From positions 428,622-492,621 of the forward strand of contig CANNAD010000003.1 of assembly GCA_947502645.1 (NCBI GenBank): DNA of 64,000 bases, written 5' to 3'. The stretch is from an uncultured Micrococcaceae bacterium. Lineage in GTDB: Bacteria; Actinomycetota; Actinomycetes; Actinomycetales; Micrococcaceae. Position numbers and translations under genes: made by a program. Positions within the stretch are counted from its first letter, which is position 1, and each line of letters begins with the position of its first letter. Under the pieces are notes generated by a model. That model saw only the letters and a program-made list of their open reading frames with translations. It was not told the DNA's origin and ran no database searches. Positions 34,398 through 43,885 of the stretch are shown piece by piece.

Positions 34398-36056
34398 TTA
34401 GTTGACGGAGGCCGCTGCTGCCCGCCCCGCGGCACGACCGCTGAAGAGGCACCCGCCGAGGAACGTCCCCTCCAGAGACCGATACCCATGCATTCCGCCA
34501 CCTCCGAAACCAGCGGCCTCCCCGGCGGCAAAAAGCCCGGGGATCGGATCGCCGTCGTCGCCAAGCACCCGCGCGTCCAGATCTGTCTCGAGCCCGCCCA
34601 GGGTCTTGCGGGTGATGACGTGCAGCCGCACCGCAATCAGCGGACCAGCTTTGGGATCGAGCAACTGGTGCGGCGCCACAGAGCGCATCAACTTGTCCCC
34701 CAAGAACCCACGCGCACTCCGAATAGCGGCGATCTGCGCGTCCTTGCCGAAGGAATTGACCACGTCCCGGTCCCGGGCATGAACCATCGCGGAGATCGCG
34801 TTGACGTCGAGCACCGGCCCCTCAGGTTCCAGGGCGTTCATGCGGCTGACGAGTTCCTCGAGCGTTGTCGCCTGGACAAAGTCCTCGCCGCGTTCAATAA
34901 ACGCGCGGACGGGCGGCGTCGGGCCGGGCCTTACCCTACCCAGCACCTCCTTGACCGACCGCCCGGTCAGATCCGGGTTCTGCTCCGAGCCCGAGAGGGC
35001 AAATTCCTTCTCGATAATGCGGGCGTTGAGAATGAACCAGCTGTGGTCATACCCCGTTTTCCGCAGATACTCGAGAGTCCCGAGCGTATCGAACCCCGGG
35101 AACAGTGGCGCCGGCAGCCGCTTTCCCGTCGCGTCCAACCAGAGCGACGACGGCCCCGGCAGGATACGGATTCCGTGGTCCTTCCACACCGGCGCATAAT
35201 TCTTGATGCCCTCAACGTAGTGCCACATCCGGTCCGGATTGATCACACGTCCGCCAGCGCGCTGCGTCAGCTTAATACCGGATCCGTCCACATACTCCGG
35301 CACGCCCGCAATCATGTGCTTCGGAGGAGCACCCAAACGCTGCGGCCAGGCCTGACGCACCAGTTCAGGATCGCCGCCGATACCACCGGAAGTCACGACG
35401 ACGGCGCCGGCCTCGAACTCGAACTCTCCCACCGGCCCCCGGCTGGTCGCCTCACCGCGGGCCGCCGTCGTCGGTTCCAGCACGGCACCTGCGACGCCGG
35501 TGACCACACCGTCGCTCACTGTGAGCCGGTCAACCCGGTGGCGCAAGGCGAGGGTGACCCTGCCCTCCGCGATGGCCTGCTGGACTTCCCGTTCAAACGG
35601 TTCGACGATGCCGGGCCCGGTACCCCAGGTGATGTGAAACCGCGGAACCGAATTTCCCGGCCCGCCGGCGTCGTCGCCTCCGCGTTCCGCCCACCCGACC
35701 AGCGGAAAAATGCGGTGGCCTTTCTCGCGGAGCCAGCTTCGCTTCTCTCCGGCGGCGAAGTGCACATACGCCTCGGCCCATTTGCGCGGCCAATGGTCCT
35801 CCGGCCGGTCAAACCCGGCGGTACCAAGCCAGTCCTGCCACGCGAGCTCCGCTGAGTCCTTGACACCCAGCCGGCGCTGCTCAGGCGTATTGACCATGAA
35901 GAGTCCGCCGAAGGACCACCAGGCCTGCCCGCCGAGCTGATTCTCCTGATCAACGAGAATCACCCGGCGGCCAGCGGCTGCCAGTTCAGCGGTGGCGACG
36001 AGGCCCGAAAGCCCCGCCCCAACAACGATCACGTCCGTTTTCTGTTGTTCGGTCAT
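34398..36056 (-). CDS. FAD-binding dehydrogenase (KstD/fumarate reductase-like)
   Basis: 552 residues. Rossmann FAD motif VIVVGAGLSGLVATAELAAA at 10-29, LGGQAWWSFGGLFMVNTPEQ, and the closing segment GLFAAGEAAGFGGGGMHGYR typical of the fumarate-reductase/3-ketosteroid-dehydrogenase superfamily (FAD-binding dehydrogenase subgroup). Substrate unknown. It faces the PKS operon tail to tail; membership of the pathway is possible but not shown. Confidence 0.88.
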   Translation of the reverse strand: MTEQQKTDVIVVGAGLSGLVATAELAAAGRRVILVDQENQLGGQAWWSFGGLFMVNTPEQRRLGVKDSAELAWQDWLGTAGFDRPEDHWPRKWAEAYVHFAAGEKRSWLREKGHRIFPLVGWAERGGDDAGGPGNSVPRFHITWGTGPGIVEPFEREVQQAIAEGRVTLALRHRVDRLTVSDGVVTGVAGAVLEPTTAARGEATSRGPVGEFEFEAGAVVVTSGGIGGDPELVRQAWPQRLGAPPKHMIAGVPEYVDGSGIKLTQRAGGRVINPDRMWHYVEGIKNYAPVWKDHGIRILPGPSSLWLDATGKRLPAPLFPGFDTLGTLEYLRKTGYDHSWFILNARIIEKEFALSGSEQNPDLTGRSVKEVLGRVRPGPTPPVRAFIERGEDFVQATTLEELVSRMNALEPEGPVLDVNAISAMVHARDRDVVNSFGKDAQIAAIRSARGFLGDKLMRSVAPHQLLDPKAGPLIAVRLHVITRKTLGGLETDLDARVLGDDGDPIPGLFAAGEAAGFGGGGMHGYRSLEGTFLGGCLFSGRAAGRAAAASVN

Positions 36057-36103
36057 GACCTGACACTAACCGAATCAGCAAGTGACGCCCACCACTAAAA
36101 GGC

Positions 36104-37786
36104 CTACATGTGCGTAGGTTCAAACATCCTCAGGAGGGTTTCGACGACGACGACGTTCGGGCCGTCAGCGGCGAAGCCTTCCTCGAGTGCGGCCTTGATA
36201 CCGCCGGGTTCAACGCGCCGTGCCGGTACGCCGAAAGACTCGGCAAGCTTGACGAAGTCCGGCCGCGCAAGTTCGGTGGCGGTTGCCTTACCGAAAGCAC
36301 CCATCATGTACTCGCGCAGAATCCCGTAACCGCCGTCGTCGACAATGAGCCAGGTGACCGGCAGATTGTGCTGCTTGGCAGTGGCCAGCTCGGCGATCGA
36401 GTACATCGAAGAGCCGTCGCCGGAGACTGCCAGGACACGTTTGCCCGTGCCGACAGCCCCGCCGATAGCGCCCGGGAACCCGTAGCCGAGACCGCCGGCA
36501 CCCTGTGCGGAATGGAATTCTCCGGACCGGGAATCCCAACAGCTCCAGCCCCAGTAGGCGGCGATGGTCATGTCCCAGAATGTCTGCATGCTATCCGGTA
36601 CGGCTGCGCGGATGTCGTCCATGAACTTCCGTTCCTTGGACAGGCCCTGTGAGTCGAGCCGCGATGCAACCTTCGCCAGAGTCTCAGTGACAACTTCCTC
36701 AGGTGAGCGGCCATGCCAGTCAGCGAGGCCGGGAGTGCCCAGGGCGTCCTCAAGGGCCGTCAGCGCCTGACCGGCGTCAGCCCGGATTCCCAGAGCTGGC
36801 CGGTTGGACTCCAGAACACGCGGTTCAGCATCGATCTGGATGATACGGCCGCGGGGCTCCAGCGTGAAGTAGTTCGACGTCACCTCACCGAGGGAGGAAC
36901 CAATGACCACGAGAACATCCGCGTCCTCGAGCACCTCGGTCACATAGCGATCTTCCGCCCATGACTGGAGCGAGAGCGGGTGTTCCCAGGGGAATGCTCC
37001 GTTGCCGCCGGGCGAACACAGTACGGGAGCCCGCAGCTTCTCAGCGATGGAAAGCAGCTGCTGTTCAGCCTTGCCCCTGCGGGTTCCGCCGCCGGCAATG
37101 ATGGCCGGTCGTTTGGCCTCGGACAGCCAGGCAACAGCCTCCCGCGTCAGTTCCACGCGCGGAGGGTTGTCGAACGGCTCGGCGAGGGCGTCTTCGACCC
37201 GCGGCACCATGGTGCCGTCGAGCAGCACGTCCTGCGGTACTTCCACCCAGACCGGCCCCTGCGGGGAGGAAATGGCTTCGGTCCACGCGTCCTGAATGGC
37301 CGAGGGGATGCCCGACGCGTACTGGACGAGCCGCTGGCTCTTGGTCACATTCGCAGCCGATGCCTTCTGGTCATCGAGCTGGTGCAGCATTCCCTTGCGG
37401 CGTGCGCCGAGCCCCTCAAGCGGGATCTGGCTGGCGACCACGACCATGGGAACGCCAGTGGCATAGGCCTCCTGCAGCCCGGCCAGCGACGTCAGCGCGC
37501 CCGGTCCTGTGGACAGGAAGAGGACGCCCACTTCACCGGTGGCCCTGGAATAGCCGTCGGCAGCGAACGCGGAGTTGTTTTCCACACGGGAGGACACGAA
37601 CTGAAGGTTGGACCGTGAGAGCGCGTCGAACAGGCCGAGCGCATGCTGGCCCGGAATACCGAAGACCGTACGCGCGCCCAGGGCCGAGAGCGTCTCGACG
37701 ACGAGGTCCCCGCCGTTGCGCTGCGTAGTGCCGGATTTGTCAATGGCATCAGCTGGTGCCACGGTACCGCTGTCTATGGAGTCCAT
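36104..37786 (-). CDS. Thiamine-diphosphate-dependent enzyme (acetolactate synthase/decarboxylase-like)
   Basis: 560 residues with the three ThDP-enzyme domains. The catalytic Glu lies in SSRVENNSAFAADGYSRATG; the cofactor motif starts at GDGSSMYSIAELA near residue 454 and ends in DDGGYG, where acetolactate synthases have NN. It directly abuts the ureohydrolase gene with no gap. Pseudomonas AruI, a 2-ketoarginine decarboxylase of this family, precedes a guanidinobutyrase step, so a 2-keto-acid decarboxylase acting on a guanidino compound is a reasonable guess. Acetolactate synthesis is unlikely as there is no small subunit. Confidence 0.88.
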   Translation of the reverse strand: MDSIDSGTVAPADAIDKSGTTQRNGGDLVVETLSALGARTVFGIPGQHALGLFDALSRSNLQFVSSRVENNSAFAADGYSRATGEVGVLFLSTGPGALTSLAGLQEAYATGVPMVVVASQIPLEGLGARRKGMLHQLDDQKASAANVTKSQRLVQYASGIPSAIQDAWTEAISSPQGPVWVEVPQDVLLDGTMVPRVEDALAEPFDNPPRVELTREAVAWLSEAKRPAIIAGGGTRRGKAEQQLLSIAEKLRAPVLCSPGGNGAFPWEHPLSLQSWAEDRYVTEVLEDADVLVVIGSSLGEVTSNYFTLEPRGRIIQIDAEPRVLESNRPALGIRADAGQALTALEDALGTPGLADWHGRSPEEVVTETLAKVASRLDSQGLSKERKFMDDIRAAVPDSMQTFWDMTIAAYWGWSCWDSRSGEFHSAQGAGGLGYGFPGAIGGAVGTGKRVLAVSGDGSSMYSIAELATAKQHNLPVTWLIVDDGGYGILREYMMGAFGKATATELARPDFVKLAESFGVPARRVEPGGIKAALEEGFAADGPNVVVVETLLRMFEPTHM

Positions 37787-38776
37787 CTATTTTGTCCCGT
37801 CGCTGGTTGTGGTGGCCTTGTCGGCCAGGAGTGTCACGAGGTCGTAGGCCACATGCGATGCGGCAACACCTGTGATTTCGGCGTGGTCATAGGCGGGGGC
37901 AACTTCCACGACGTCGGCGCCCACCAGGTTCATTCCGCGCATACCGCGGATGATTTCGAGCAGTTCCCGGCTGGTCAGCCCGCCGGCCTCAGGCGTTCCG
38001 GTACCCGGGGCGTGCGCTGGGTCCAGTACGTCGATGTCAACGGAAATGTAGAGGGGACGGTTGCCGATCCGGTCGCGTAGTTTGGCAACAATTTCATCGA
38101 CCCCCTGGCGGAACACATCGGAGGACGTGACGATCCCGAAGCCAAAGCGGCGGTCATCTTCCAGGTCCTTCTTGCCGTAGAGCGGGCCGCGGGTACCAAC
38201 GTGCGAGATCGCTTCGGTGTCCAGGATCCCTTCTTCGACCGCGCGGCGGAACGGTGTTCCGTGCGTGTACTCGGCGCCGAAGTAGGTGTCCCAAGTGTCC
38301 AGGTGTGCGTCGAAGTGCAGCATGGCCACGGGCTGCCCGGCGCGTTCGGTTGCGGCGCGGAGCAGCGGCAACGCAATGGTGTGGTCCCCGCCAAGGGCGA
38401 CCAGGGACGTTCCGCCCGCGGTGAGGTCCAGGGCGTTCTGCTGCACTTCCTCGATGGCTTCGTTGATGTTGAAGGGGTTCACGGCCATGTCGCCGGCGTC
38501 TGCCACCTGTACGTTGGCGAACGGCGAAACGTCCTGCGCCGGGTTGTATGGGCGCAGGAGCCGGGAGGACTCACGCACGTGGTTGGCCCCGAAGCGGGCG
38601 CCGGGGCGGTAGGAGACACCGGTGTCAAAGGGGACGCCGACTACAGCGATGTCTGCCCGTTCCACCTGGTCCAGGCGGGGAAGGCGGGCGAAGGTGGCTG
38701 CTCCGGCGTATCGAGGAATCCGTGAGGAGTCGATCGGCCCGATATTTCCATTTTCAGTGACGCGTATTTCTTCCAT
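37787..38776 (-). CDS. speB: Ureohydrolase of the agmatinase family
   Basis: 329 residues. All metal-binding motifs of the arginase/agmatinase superfamily are present: [20 protein letters not shown], and [22 protein letters not shown] (written in parts). It removes urea from a guanidino substrate using two metal ions (Mn or Ni). Relatives act on agmatine, guanidinobutyrate, guanidinopropionate or guanidine itself, and the motifs do not separate these. The abutting ThDP enzyme favours a keto-arginine/guanidinobutyrate route. An AT-rich palindrome sits in its promoter. Confidence 0.92.
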   Translation of the reverse strand: MEEIRVTENGNIGPIDSSRIPRYAGAATFARLPRLDQVERADIAVVGVPFDTGVSYRPGARFGANHVRESSRLLRPYNPAQDVSPFANVQVADAGDMAVNPFNINEAIEEVQQNALDLTAGGTSLVALGGDHTIALPLLRAATERAGQPVAMLHFDAHLDTWDTYFGAEYTHGTPFRRAVEEGILDTEAISHVGTRGPLYGKKDLEDDRRFGFGIVTSSDVFRQGVDEIVAKLRDRIGNRPLYISVDIDVLDPAHAPGTGTPEAGGLTSRELLEIIRGMRGMNLVGADVVEVAPAYDHAEITGVAASHVAYDLVTLLADKATTTSDGTK

Positions 38777-38850
38777 CGGAAAGAACTCCGTTCCGGACTG
38801 TGGCTCCTCGCCTCAGCGCCGTTGTTTTCTGATAAGCATCAAACGTTGCC

Positions 38851-38864
38851 TAAAACATATTTTA
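38851..38864 (-). promoter_or_regulatory. AT-rich palindrome upstream of the ureohydrolase gene
   Basis: TAAAA-CATA-TTTTA, an inverted repeat in the 102-bp gap between the regulator and ureohydrolase genes. It includes a possible -10 box (TAAAAT on the minus strand). It may be bound by the XRE-cupin regulator. Confidence 0.4.
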
Positions 38865-38878
38865 CGCGTATCACGCGG

Positions 38879-39475
38879 TCAAATTTCCCGCTCCGGCCAC
38901 GCGCCGCTGGATGGATGGACAAGTGTCCACAGAACAACGGCTTCCTCGTCCCATGGATTGGACCAGGAATGCGGCTCACGCCCCGGAAAAGTCACGGTGT
39001 CCCCGGCGGAAAGTTCGTAGTCCTCATTGGAAAGCATCAGCGTGAACCGCCCGGAGGCAACGTGGAGAACCTCCACTTCGCAGTCCACCGTGTACAGCTC
39101 CGATTCCCCACGACCGTGCGGTTCGACGACGGCGCGGATCACCTGCAGCCGCCGCTCCGAACGCGCCGTCACCAACCGCTCGTCAATGCCCGTTCCCCCG
39201 AGGCTCACATGGGGAGATTCGTCCCACCGCGAGTGATGTGTTTCGGGAGCAGCAAAGAGGTCCCCTATGGAGATGGACAGGACCTGGCACAGGGTGACCA
39301 GGGAGGCAACCGACGGCGAGGTCAGGTCACGTTCGACCCTGGACAGAAATCCTTTGGTCAGTCCTGTTGCTTCGGCAACCTGACCGATCGTCATGCGGTG
39401 CGCCTGGCGCGCGGCACGGATGTGGGGGCCGATAGCAATGGGTGCATTGCTCGGCTCCACTGGGAGGGCCTTCAT
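38879..39475 (-). CDS. XRE-family regulator with cupin domain
   Basis: 198 residues. Helix-turn-helix at about 16-72 (MTIGQVAEATGLTKGFLSRV, then ERDLTSPSVASLVTLCQVL) and a C-terminal cupin at about 115-190 (VEVLHVASGRFTLML, AGDTVTFPGREPHSW). This layout is the SutR/PuuR type that senses small metabolites, including amines. ATG 39475 has AGAGGA upstream. It lies upstream of the ureohydrolase-ThDP pair in the same direction and likely controls it. Confidence 0.92.
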   Translation of the reverse strand: MKALPVEPSNAPIAIGPHIRAARQAHRMTIGQVAEATGLTKGFLSRVERDLTSPSVASLVTLCQVLSISIGDLFAAPETHHSRWDESPHVSLGGTGIDERLVTARSERRLQVIRAVVEPHGRGESELYTVDCEVEVLHVASGRFTLMLSNEDYELSAGDTVTFPGREPHSWSNPWDEEAVVLWTLVHPSSGAWPEREI

Positions 39476-39592
39476 CAATTCCTCTTTCCGGCACGTGGAC
39501 TGATTGTTCCCGAGCTTACCGGTCTGCGCTTGGGGCTCGAGCGTTCTGCGCTGTTTTGCGCGATGGCGGTACGGTGGGAGGAGCTTCAAGAG

Positions 39593-40018
39593 ATGCGGCT
39601 TCCAGCTCCGACTGGCCGCACACCAACCCCATGCTTACGGGTGGTTCGGATGAGGAAGCGGCCCGCACTTCACATGATTGGTGCGGGCAAGAGCAACTGG
39701 AAGGCCAGCGGCATGTTCGCTCCCACTTTTCTCAGTACGACGACGGCCCCTGCCGTCCCCGCCCGACCAGCCCTTGAGTCCGCCCCGGTGGCGGTCCTGC
39801 CCGTCGTGGACGTGGTGAACGGCGTTGTCAGCTTCCCGATCTGCGAGCGCTGGGAGTCCTGGCGGGTCGCGGACCCTCGGGGGCTGCGTCAGGCTCTGGA
39901 ACGGGCTGTGGGACCTGCCCTCTGGGTCCGCTCCCTGCCCGGGCTGATTGTTTCGGTAGCCGCCTCGGGCTGTCAGGCCGGAGCGGAGCGTCAATTTCGT
40001 TGCATGGCGATGTCATGA
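39593..40018 (+). CDS. Hypothetical protein, weakly supported
   Basis: Possible 141-residue protein. Support: ATG 39593 is preceded by GGGAGGAG with 9-base spacing, and from about codon 50 the codons end mostly in G or C as in neighbouring genes (VAVLPVVDVVNGVVSFPICE). Against: the first third has poor codon use and low complexity, no family is recognisable, and the end runs into a hairpin. It could be a remnant of a longer gene. Confidence 0.35.
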   Translation: MRLPAPTGRTPTPCLRVVRMRKRPALHMIGAGKSNWKASGMFAPTFLSTTTAPAVPARPALESAPVAVLPVVDVVNGVVSFPICERWESWRVADPRGLRQALERAVGPALWVRSLPGLIVSVAASGCQAGAERQFRCMAMS

Positions 40019-40030
40019 ATTCGACGCTCC
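39985..40030. terminator. Hairpin between the hypothetical gene and AI-2E permease gene
   Basis: GGAGCGTC (39985-39992) pairs with GACGCTCC (40023-40030), extended by AATT/AATT inside with one bulged base. It lies 24 bases past the minus-strand permease stop. No U-run follows on either strand, so its function is uncertain. Confidence 0.45.
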
Positions 40031-40053
40031 GGGCCCTGACGGTGTGAGGAGTC

Positions 40054-41268
40054 CTAGCTCTTCCGCGCTTCGGCGTCAGCGTATTCGGCTGCCGCTTTCA
40101 GGCCGCCCTCGGTGTCTTCATCCGAGTCGGTGAACTCCATGGCTTGCCGTTGCTTTTCCGGTGTGCCTTCGTCCTCACCAGTCCACACCTTGATGACAGC
40201 CCATGCCACGGCTGTGATGGGGACGGCGAGAATGGCTCCAATGATGCCCGCCAGGATGGTTCCTGCGGTCAGGGCCAGCAAGATAACCAGTGCATGAATG
40301 CTAAGCGACTTGCCCATAACCACGGGCTGGAGCAGGTTGCCTTCGAGCTGGTTCACCACAATCGCAACGATGATGACCATGAGCGCGATAAATGGTCCGT
40401 TGGCCACCAGCGCCACGAGAGCAGCCAGCACGCTTGCCACGGTGGCACCCACAATAGGGATGAAGGCGCTGACGAACACGATGACGGCCAACGGCAGTGC
40501 CAGCGGGACGCCGAGGAAGAACAGTGCACCGCCGATGAACACTGCATCAACCAGTGCTATCAATGCCGTCCCCCGCACGTATCCGCCGAGGACTTCCATG
40601 GTCCGGTAGCCGGCTATCCGGGCCTTGTCCTGCTGCTCACCCTTGAACAGGCGGAGGAAGAAACCCCAGATCTTGCCCCCGTCCTTGAGGAAGAAGAACA
40701 AGACAACGGACATGAGGAGGAACCCGGTGACAATGCTGGTTGCCACGGACAGCCCGGCGAGCGCCGTGTTTCCGACGGTGCTGCTGGTTGCGAATTCGAT
40801 GGCTGCGTTCTTGGCGTCTTCTATGGCCTTGTCATCGACGGGAATGGGGCCCGACTGGATGAAGGTCACGAGCTGGTCAAAGCCCTCGGTTGCCTGTGAA
40901 ACGAGGGTGTCCATTTCGCTTCGGATGGCGACGACGATGCCGTAGATCAAGCCGCTGAAGACCGCGAGCAGGAGCAGGAAGGACGTGCCCGTTGCCAGCG
41001 CACTTGGCCACCCTTTACTGTGCAGCCAGTTCACGACGGGCCCGATCGCTGCTGCGAGGATCAGGGCCAGCAGCAACGGGATGACGACGAGTTTGACCTG
41101 GAGGAGCCCGTAGATGGCGATGACCGCCACGGTGAGGATCAGCAGGATCTGGGCAGAGCGCATGCCTGCCTTGCCGAGGCTGTCACTCCAGATCGAGCTG
41201 GGGCTATTGTCCCCTGGGGAGGACTTTTCCAGGACGGGTACGCCGATTCGTATCTTGTCTTTGCTCAC
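40054..41268 (-). CDS. AI-2E family transporter (PerM-like membrane protein)
   Basis: About 404 residues with about eight predicted helices. NQLEGNLLQPVVMGKSLSIH is the family signature, and the helices GLLQVKLVVIPLLLALILAA and VIVFVSAFIPIVGATVASVL are characteristic. The family includes TqsA and Na+/H+ antiporter-like members, so the label AI-2E does not fix the substrate. The C-terminal tail is long, acidic and cytoplasmic. GTG 41268 is the likely start; a TTG 10 codons upstream has no ribosome site. Confidence 0.9.
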   Translation of the reverse strand: MSKDKIRIGVPVLEKSSPGDNSPSSIWSDSLGKAGMRSAQILLILTVAVIAIYGLLQVKLVVIPLLLALILAAAIGPVVNWLHSKGWPSALATGTSFLLLLAVFSGLIYGIVVAIRSEMDTLVSQATEGFDQLVTFIQSGPIPVDDKAIEDAKNAAIEFATSSTVGNTALAGLSVATSIVTGFLLMSVVLFFFLKDGGKIWGFFLRLFKGEQQDKARIAGYRTMEVLGGYVRGTALIALVDAVFIGGALFFLGVPLALPLAVIVFVSAFIPIVGATVASVLAALVALVANGPFIALMVIIVAIVVNQLEGNLLQPVVMGKSLSIHALVILLALTAGTILAGIIGAILAVPITAVAWAVIKVWTGEDEGTPEKQRQAMEFTDSDEDTEGGLKAAAEYADAEARKS

Positions 41269-41359
41269 CTGTCCGACTGTAGCGGCTCTTCCGGACAAAA
41301 ATCAGGAGATTTGGCGAGTTGGTAGAATTGACCGTCGATATCAAACTCAGGAGTTATCT

Positions 41360-42475
41360 GTGTCACGCAGCCCAGGCCTCAATCATGAGCGCGGGGAACC
41401 AACATCTGCCGAAATAAGCCGTTGGCGTCGCTATCTGGCAGATGAAAAAGCTGAGGCAGCCCTGTACAGGGACCTTGCCAAACGCCGTCACGGTGAGGAA
41501 CGGGACATCCTGCTGGCTCTGGCTGAGGCAGAGGGGCGCCACGAGGAACATTGGCGGGAACTTCTGGGCGACCATGGATCAGGACGACGTCGTCCGTCGC
41601 TTCGCCGGGTGGCGCTGCGGTTCCTGGCACGTCATTTTGGTTTTGTTTTTGTCCTCGCGCTCGCTCAGCGCGCCGAGGGAGACTCTCCTTACACCAAGGA
41701 TGTAGACGCCACGCCCGGTATGGCAGCGGATGAGAAGATCCACGAGGAAGTGGTCCGCGGGCTGGCGACACGCGGACGTAACCGCCTGTCGGGGAACTTC
41801 CGCGCGGCCGTGTTCGGGGCCAACGATGGCCTGGTCAGCAACCTTGCCCTGGTCATGGGCATCGGCGCGACGGGAGTCTCAAGCGCCTTCATCCTGTTCA
41901 GCGGCTTCGCGGGGCTGTTGGCCGGCGCCTTGTCGATGGGCGCCGGAGAGTACGTGTCCGTTCGTTCGCAGCGCGAGTTGCTGGATGCTTCCAAGCCCAC
42001 GCAGGTCACACTCTCTGCCGCGCAGTCTCTGGACATCGACGCCAACGAACTGGTGCTGGTGTACCGGGCCCGCGGAATGTCAGTGGAGAGCGCTGAGCAC
42101 AGGGCCGCGGAGCGCATGGGCGTCTACGGCTGCGACTGCGATCCAAGCCTCTCCCTCCGCCCGGAGCTACCTGATGAGGACGACAAACACGAGACCGTCG
42201 GGACCGGCATCGGCGCGGCGGCGGCCAGCTTCTGCTTCTTCGCCTCCGGCGCCATCATCCCCGTACTCCCGTACATCTTCGGCATGACCGGCCTGGCCGC
42301 AGTGATCACGTCCTGCGTCCTGGTGGGCCTGGCCCTGCTGGGCACCGGCGGCGTCGTCGGGCTTCTCTCGGGCGCGTCCCCGCTGAAGCGTGGCCTACGT
42401 CAGCTCGCCATCGGTCTTGGAGCAGCGGCGGCTACCTACCTGCTGGGTCTACTCTTCGGCGGCGTCGCGGCCTAG
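41360..42475 (+). CDS. Ferritin-like/VIT1 fusion iron(-manganese) transporter (MbfA type)
   Basis: 371 residues. The N-terminal part (about 15-65) is a rubrerythrin/ferritin-like helix pair with metal ligands (LADEKAEAALYRDLAKR and EAEGRHEEHWRELLGDH). From about 150 the VIT1/CCC1 membrane domain follows: AVFGANDGLVSNLALVMGIG, SMGAGEYVSVRSQRELLDAS, and two or three C-terminal helices. In Agrobacterium and Bradyrhizobium, MbfA with this layout exports iron. GTG 41360 has AGGAG 6 bases upstream. It is divergent from the AI-2E permease. Confidence 0.88.
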   Translation: MSRSPGLNHERGEPTSAEISRWRRYLADEKAEAALYRDLAKRRHGEERDILLALAEAEGRHEEHWRELLGDHGSGRRRPSLRRVALRFLARHFGFVFVLALAQRAEGDSPYTKDVDATPGMAADEKIHEEVVRGLATRGRNRLSGNFRAAVFGANDGLVSNLALVMGIGATGVSSAFILFSGFAGLLAGALSMGAGEYVSVRSQRELLDASKPTQVTLSAAQSLDIDANELVLVYRARGMSVESAEHRAAERMGVYGCDCDPSLSLRPELPDEDDKHETVGTGIGAAAASFCFFASGAIIPVLPYIFGMTGLAAVITSCVLVGLALLGTGGVVGLLSGASPLKRGLRQLAIGLGAAAATYLLGLLFGGVAA

Positions 42476-42520
42476 CGTCAGCGCGTCGAGACTGCTGGAC
42501 TGCTGGACTGCTGCCGCTAC

Positions 42521-43744
42521 CTAGTCGGCCGCAGCCAGCTGTCCGCAGGCTCCGTCAATTTCCTGCCCCCGAGTGTCCCGCAAGGTCGTCGGGATACCGG
42601 CAGCCAGCAGAGTGTCGATGAAAACTGCTGCTACGTCCTTCTCCGAGGCAGTCCAGACTGAACCCGGAGTAGGGTTCAACGGAATCGGGTTCACGTGCAC
42701 CCAGCCACGGCCCCGCTGGTTCAGTTTCTTGGCCAGCAGTTCGGCCCGCCACGCGTGGTCGTTCATGTTCTTGATCAGCGCGTATTCAATGCTGACCCGC
42801 CGGCCCGTCACTACGTAGTAGTTGTAAGCGGCGTCCAGCGCCTCGTCTACCTTCCAGCGGCTGTTCACGGGAATCATTTCGTCGCGCAGCTCGTCATCCG
42901 GCGCGTGGAGTGAAAGCGCGAAGGTGATCGGGATTCCCTCGTCGGCGAGCTTCTTCATCGCCGGAACGAGACCAACGGTGGAGAGCGTGATATTGCGGGC
43001 AGACATGCCCAGCCCCTCGGGACTCTCTGCGGCCATCCGGTGAACGGCGTTCATGACGCGCTTGTAGTTTGCCAGCGGTTCACCCATGCCCATGAACACG
43101 ATGTTGGTCACGCGTTCTGCGTCATGGCCGCCGTCGCGCCTCAACCCGCCAAGTTCACCAGCAGCAATGACGCGGTTCGCCTGCACGATCTGATCAAGAA
43201 TTTCCGCCGTGGACATGTTGCGCGTCAGGCCTGCCTGCCCCGTGGCGCAGAACGGGCAGTTCATTCCGCAGCCACACTGGCTCGAAACACAGAGGGTGAT
43301 CCGGCCGGGGTACCGCATGAGCACCGATTCAACCAGCGAGCCATCGAAGAGACGCCACAGGAACTTGATGGTGTCGCCGTTATCGGTGGTCAGCTGCTTG
43401 ACCTTCGTCAGCAGCGTGGGCATCAGTGCCTCCACCAGTTCACCGCGGCGTTCCTTGGGAAGATCACTCATATCTTCCGGATTCGTGGTGAAGTGCTGGA
43501 AGTAGTGTGTGGAGAGCTGCTTCGCCCGGTATCCGGGCAGTCCCAGTTCTTTGAGCTTGTCCTGGCGCTCAGCGAGCGAGAGGTCCGCCAGGTGCACTGG
43601 CGGCTGCTTCACGCGCGGTGATTTGAACTGCAGCAGCGCGCGGCCTTCGCGGTTGACGATGGGCTCGGAGCCCTCAACACGCGGACGTACCTGGATGGAC
43701 TGATTTTCGGACGAGGACTCAGTGAGCGAATTGGAAGCAGACAT
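42521..43744 (-). CDS. rlmN: 23S rRNA (adenine-2503-C2) methyltransferase / tRNA m2A37 methyltransferase
   Basis: 407-residue radical SAM enzyme that methylates A2503 of 23S rRNA and A37 of some tRNAs. The radical-SAM cluster motif CGMNCPFC is near residue 156; [20 protein letters not shown] and [16 protein letters not shown] follow, with the second catalytic Cys near the C-terminus ([11 protein letters not shown]). The start is probably ATG 43744: a GATAAT box (43752-43757) ends 7 bases upstream, suggesting a leaderless message. In-frame ATG 43753 and GTG 43759 are alternatives. Confidence 0.96.
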   Translation of the reverse strand: MSASNSLTESSSENQSIQVRPRVEGSEPIVNREGRALLQFKSPRVKQPPVHLADLSLAERQDKLKELGLPGYRAKQLSTHYFQHFTTNPEDMSDLPKERRGELVEALMPTLLTKVKQLTTDNGDTIKFLWRLFDGSLVESVLMRYPGRITLCVSSQCGCGMNCPFCATGQAGLTRNMSTAEILDQIVQANRVIAAGELGGLRRDGGHDAERVTNIVFMGMGEPLANYKRVMNAVHRMAAESPEGLGMSARNITLSTVGLVPAMKKLADEGIPITFALSLHAPDDELRDEMIPVNSRWKVDEALDAAYNYYVVTGRRVSIEYALIKNMNDHAWRAELLAKKLNQRGRGWVHVNPIPLNPTPGSVWTASEKDVAAVFIDTLLAAGIPTTLRDTRGQEIDGACGQLAAAD

Positions 43745-43833
43745 CCCTTCCATTATCACATGTTCGAGCTCTCACTCCATATACGCACCGAAGCGCACTA
43801 GCGCAGCGCTCGATACATCGCCCCTTAACGCGC

Positions 43834-43873
43834 GATGCCCCTCACCGTGACCCGAGGGTCGGTGAGGGGCATC
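43834..43873 (-). terminator. Strong hairpin after sucD
   Basis: GATGCCCCTCACCG (43834-43847) pairs perfectly with CGGTGAGGGGCATC (43860-43873), with a second inner GACCC/GGGTC pairing as an alternative. It is 12 bases after the sucD stop and probably ends the sucCD transcript. Confidence 0.85.
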
Positions 43874-43885
43874 GTCACACTGAAT

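Noticed and set aside
38822-39592. Plus-strand open frame opposite the XRE-cupin regulator
   Set aside because: Complement of a well-supported gene, with no protein-like features before 39593.
39985-40030. Transposon end
   Set aside because: The inverted repeat is short, has no partner elsewhere in the window and no transposase nearby.
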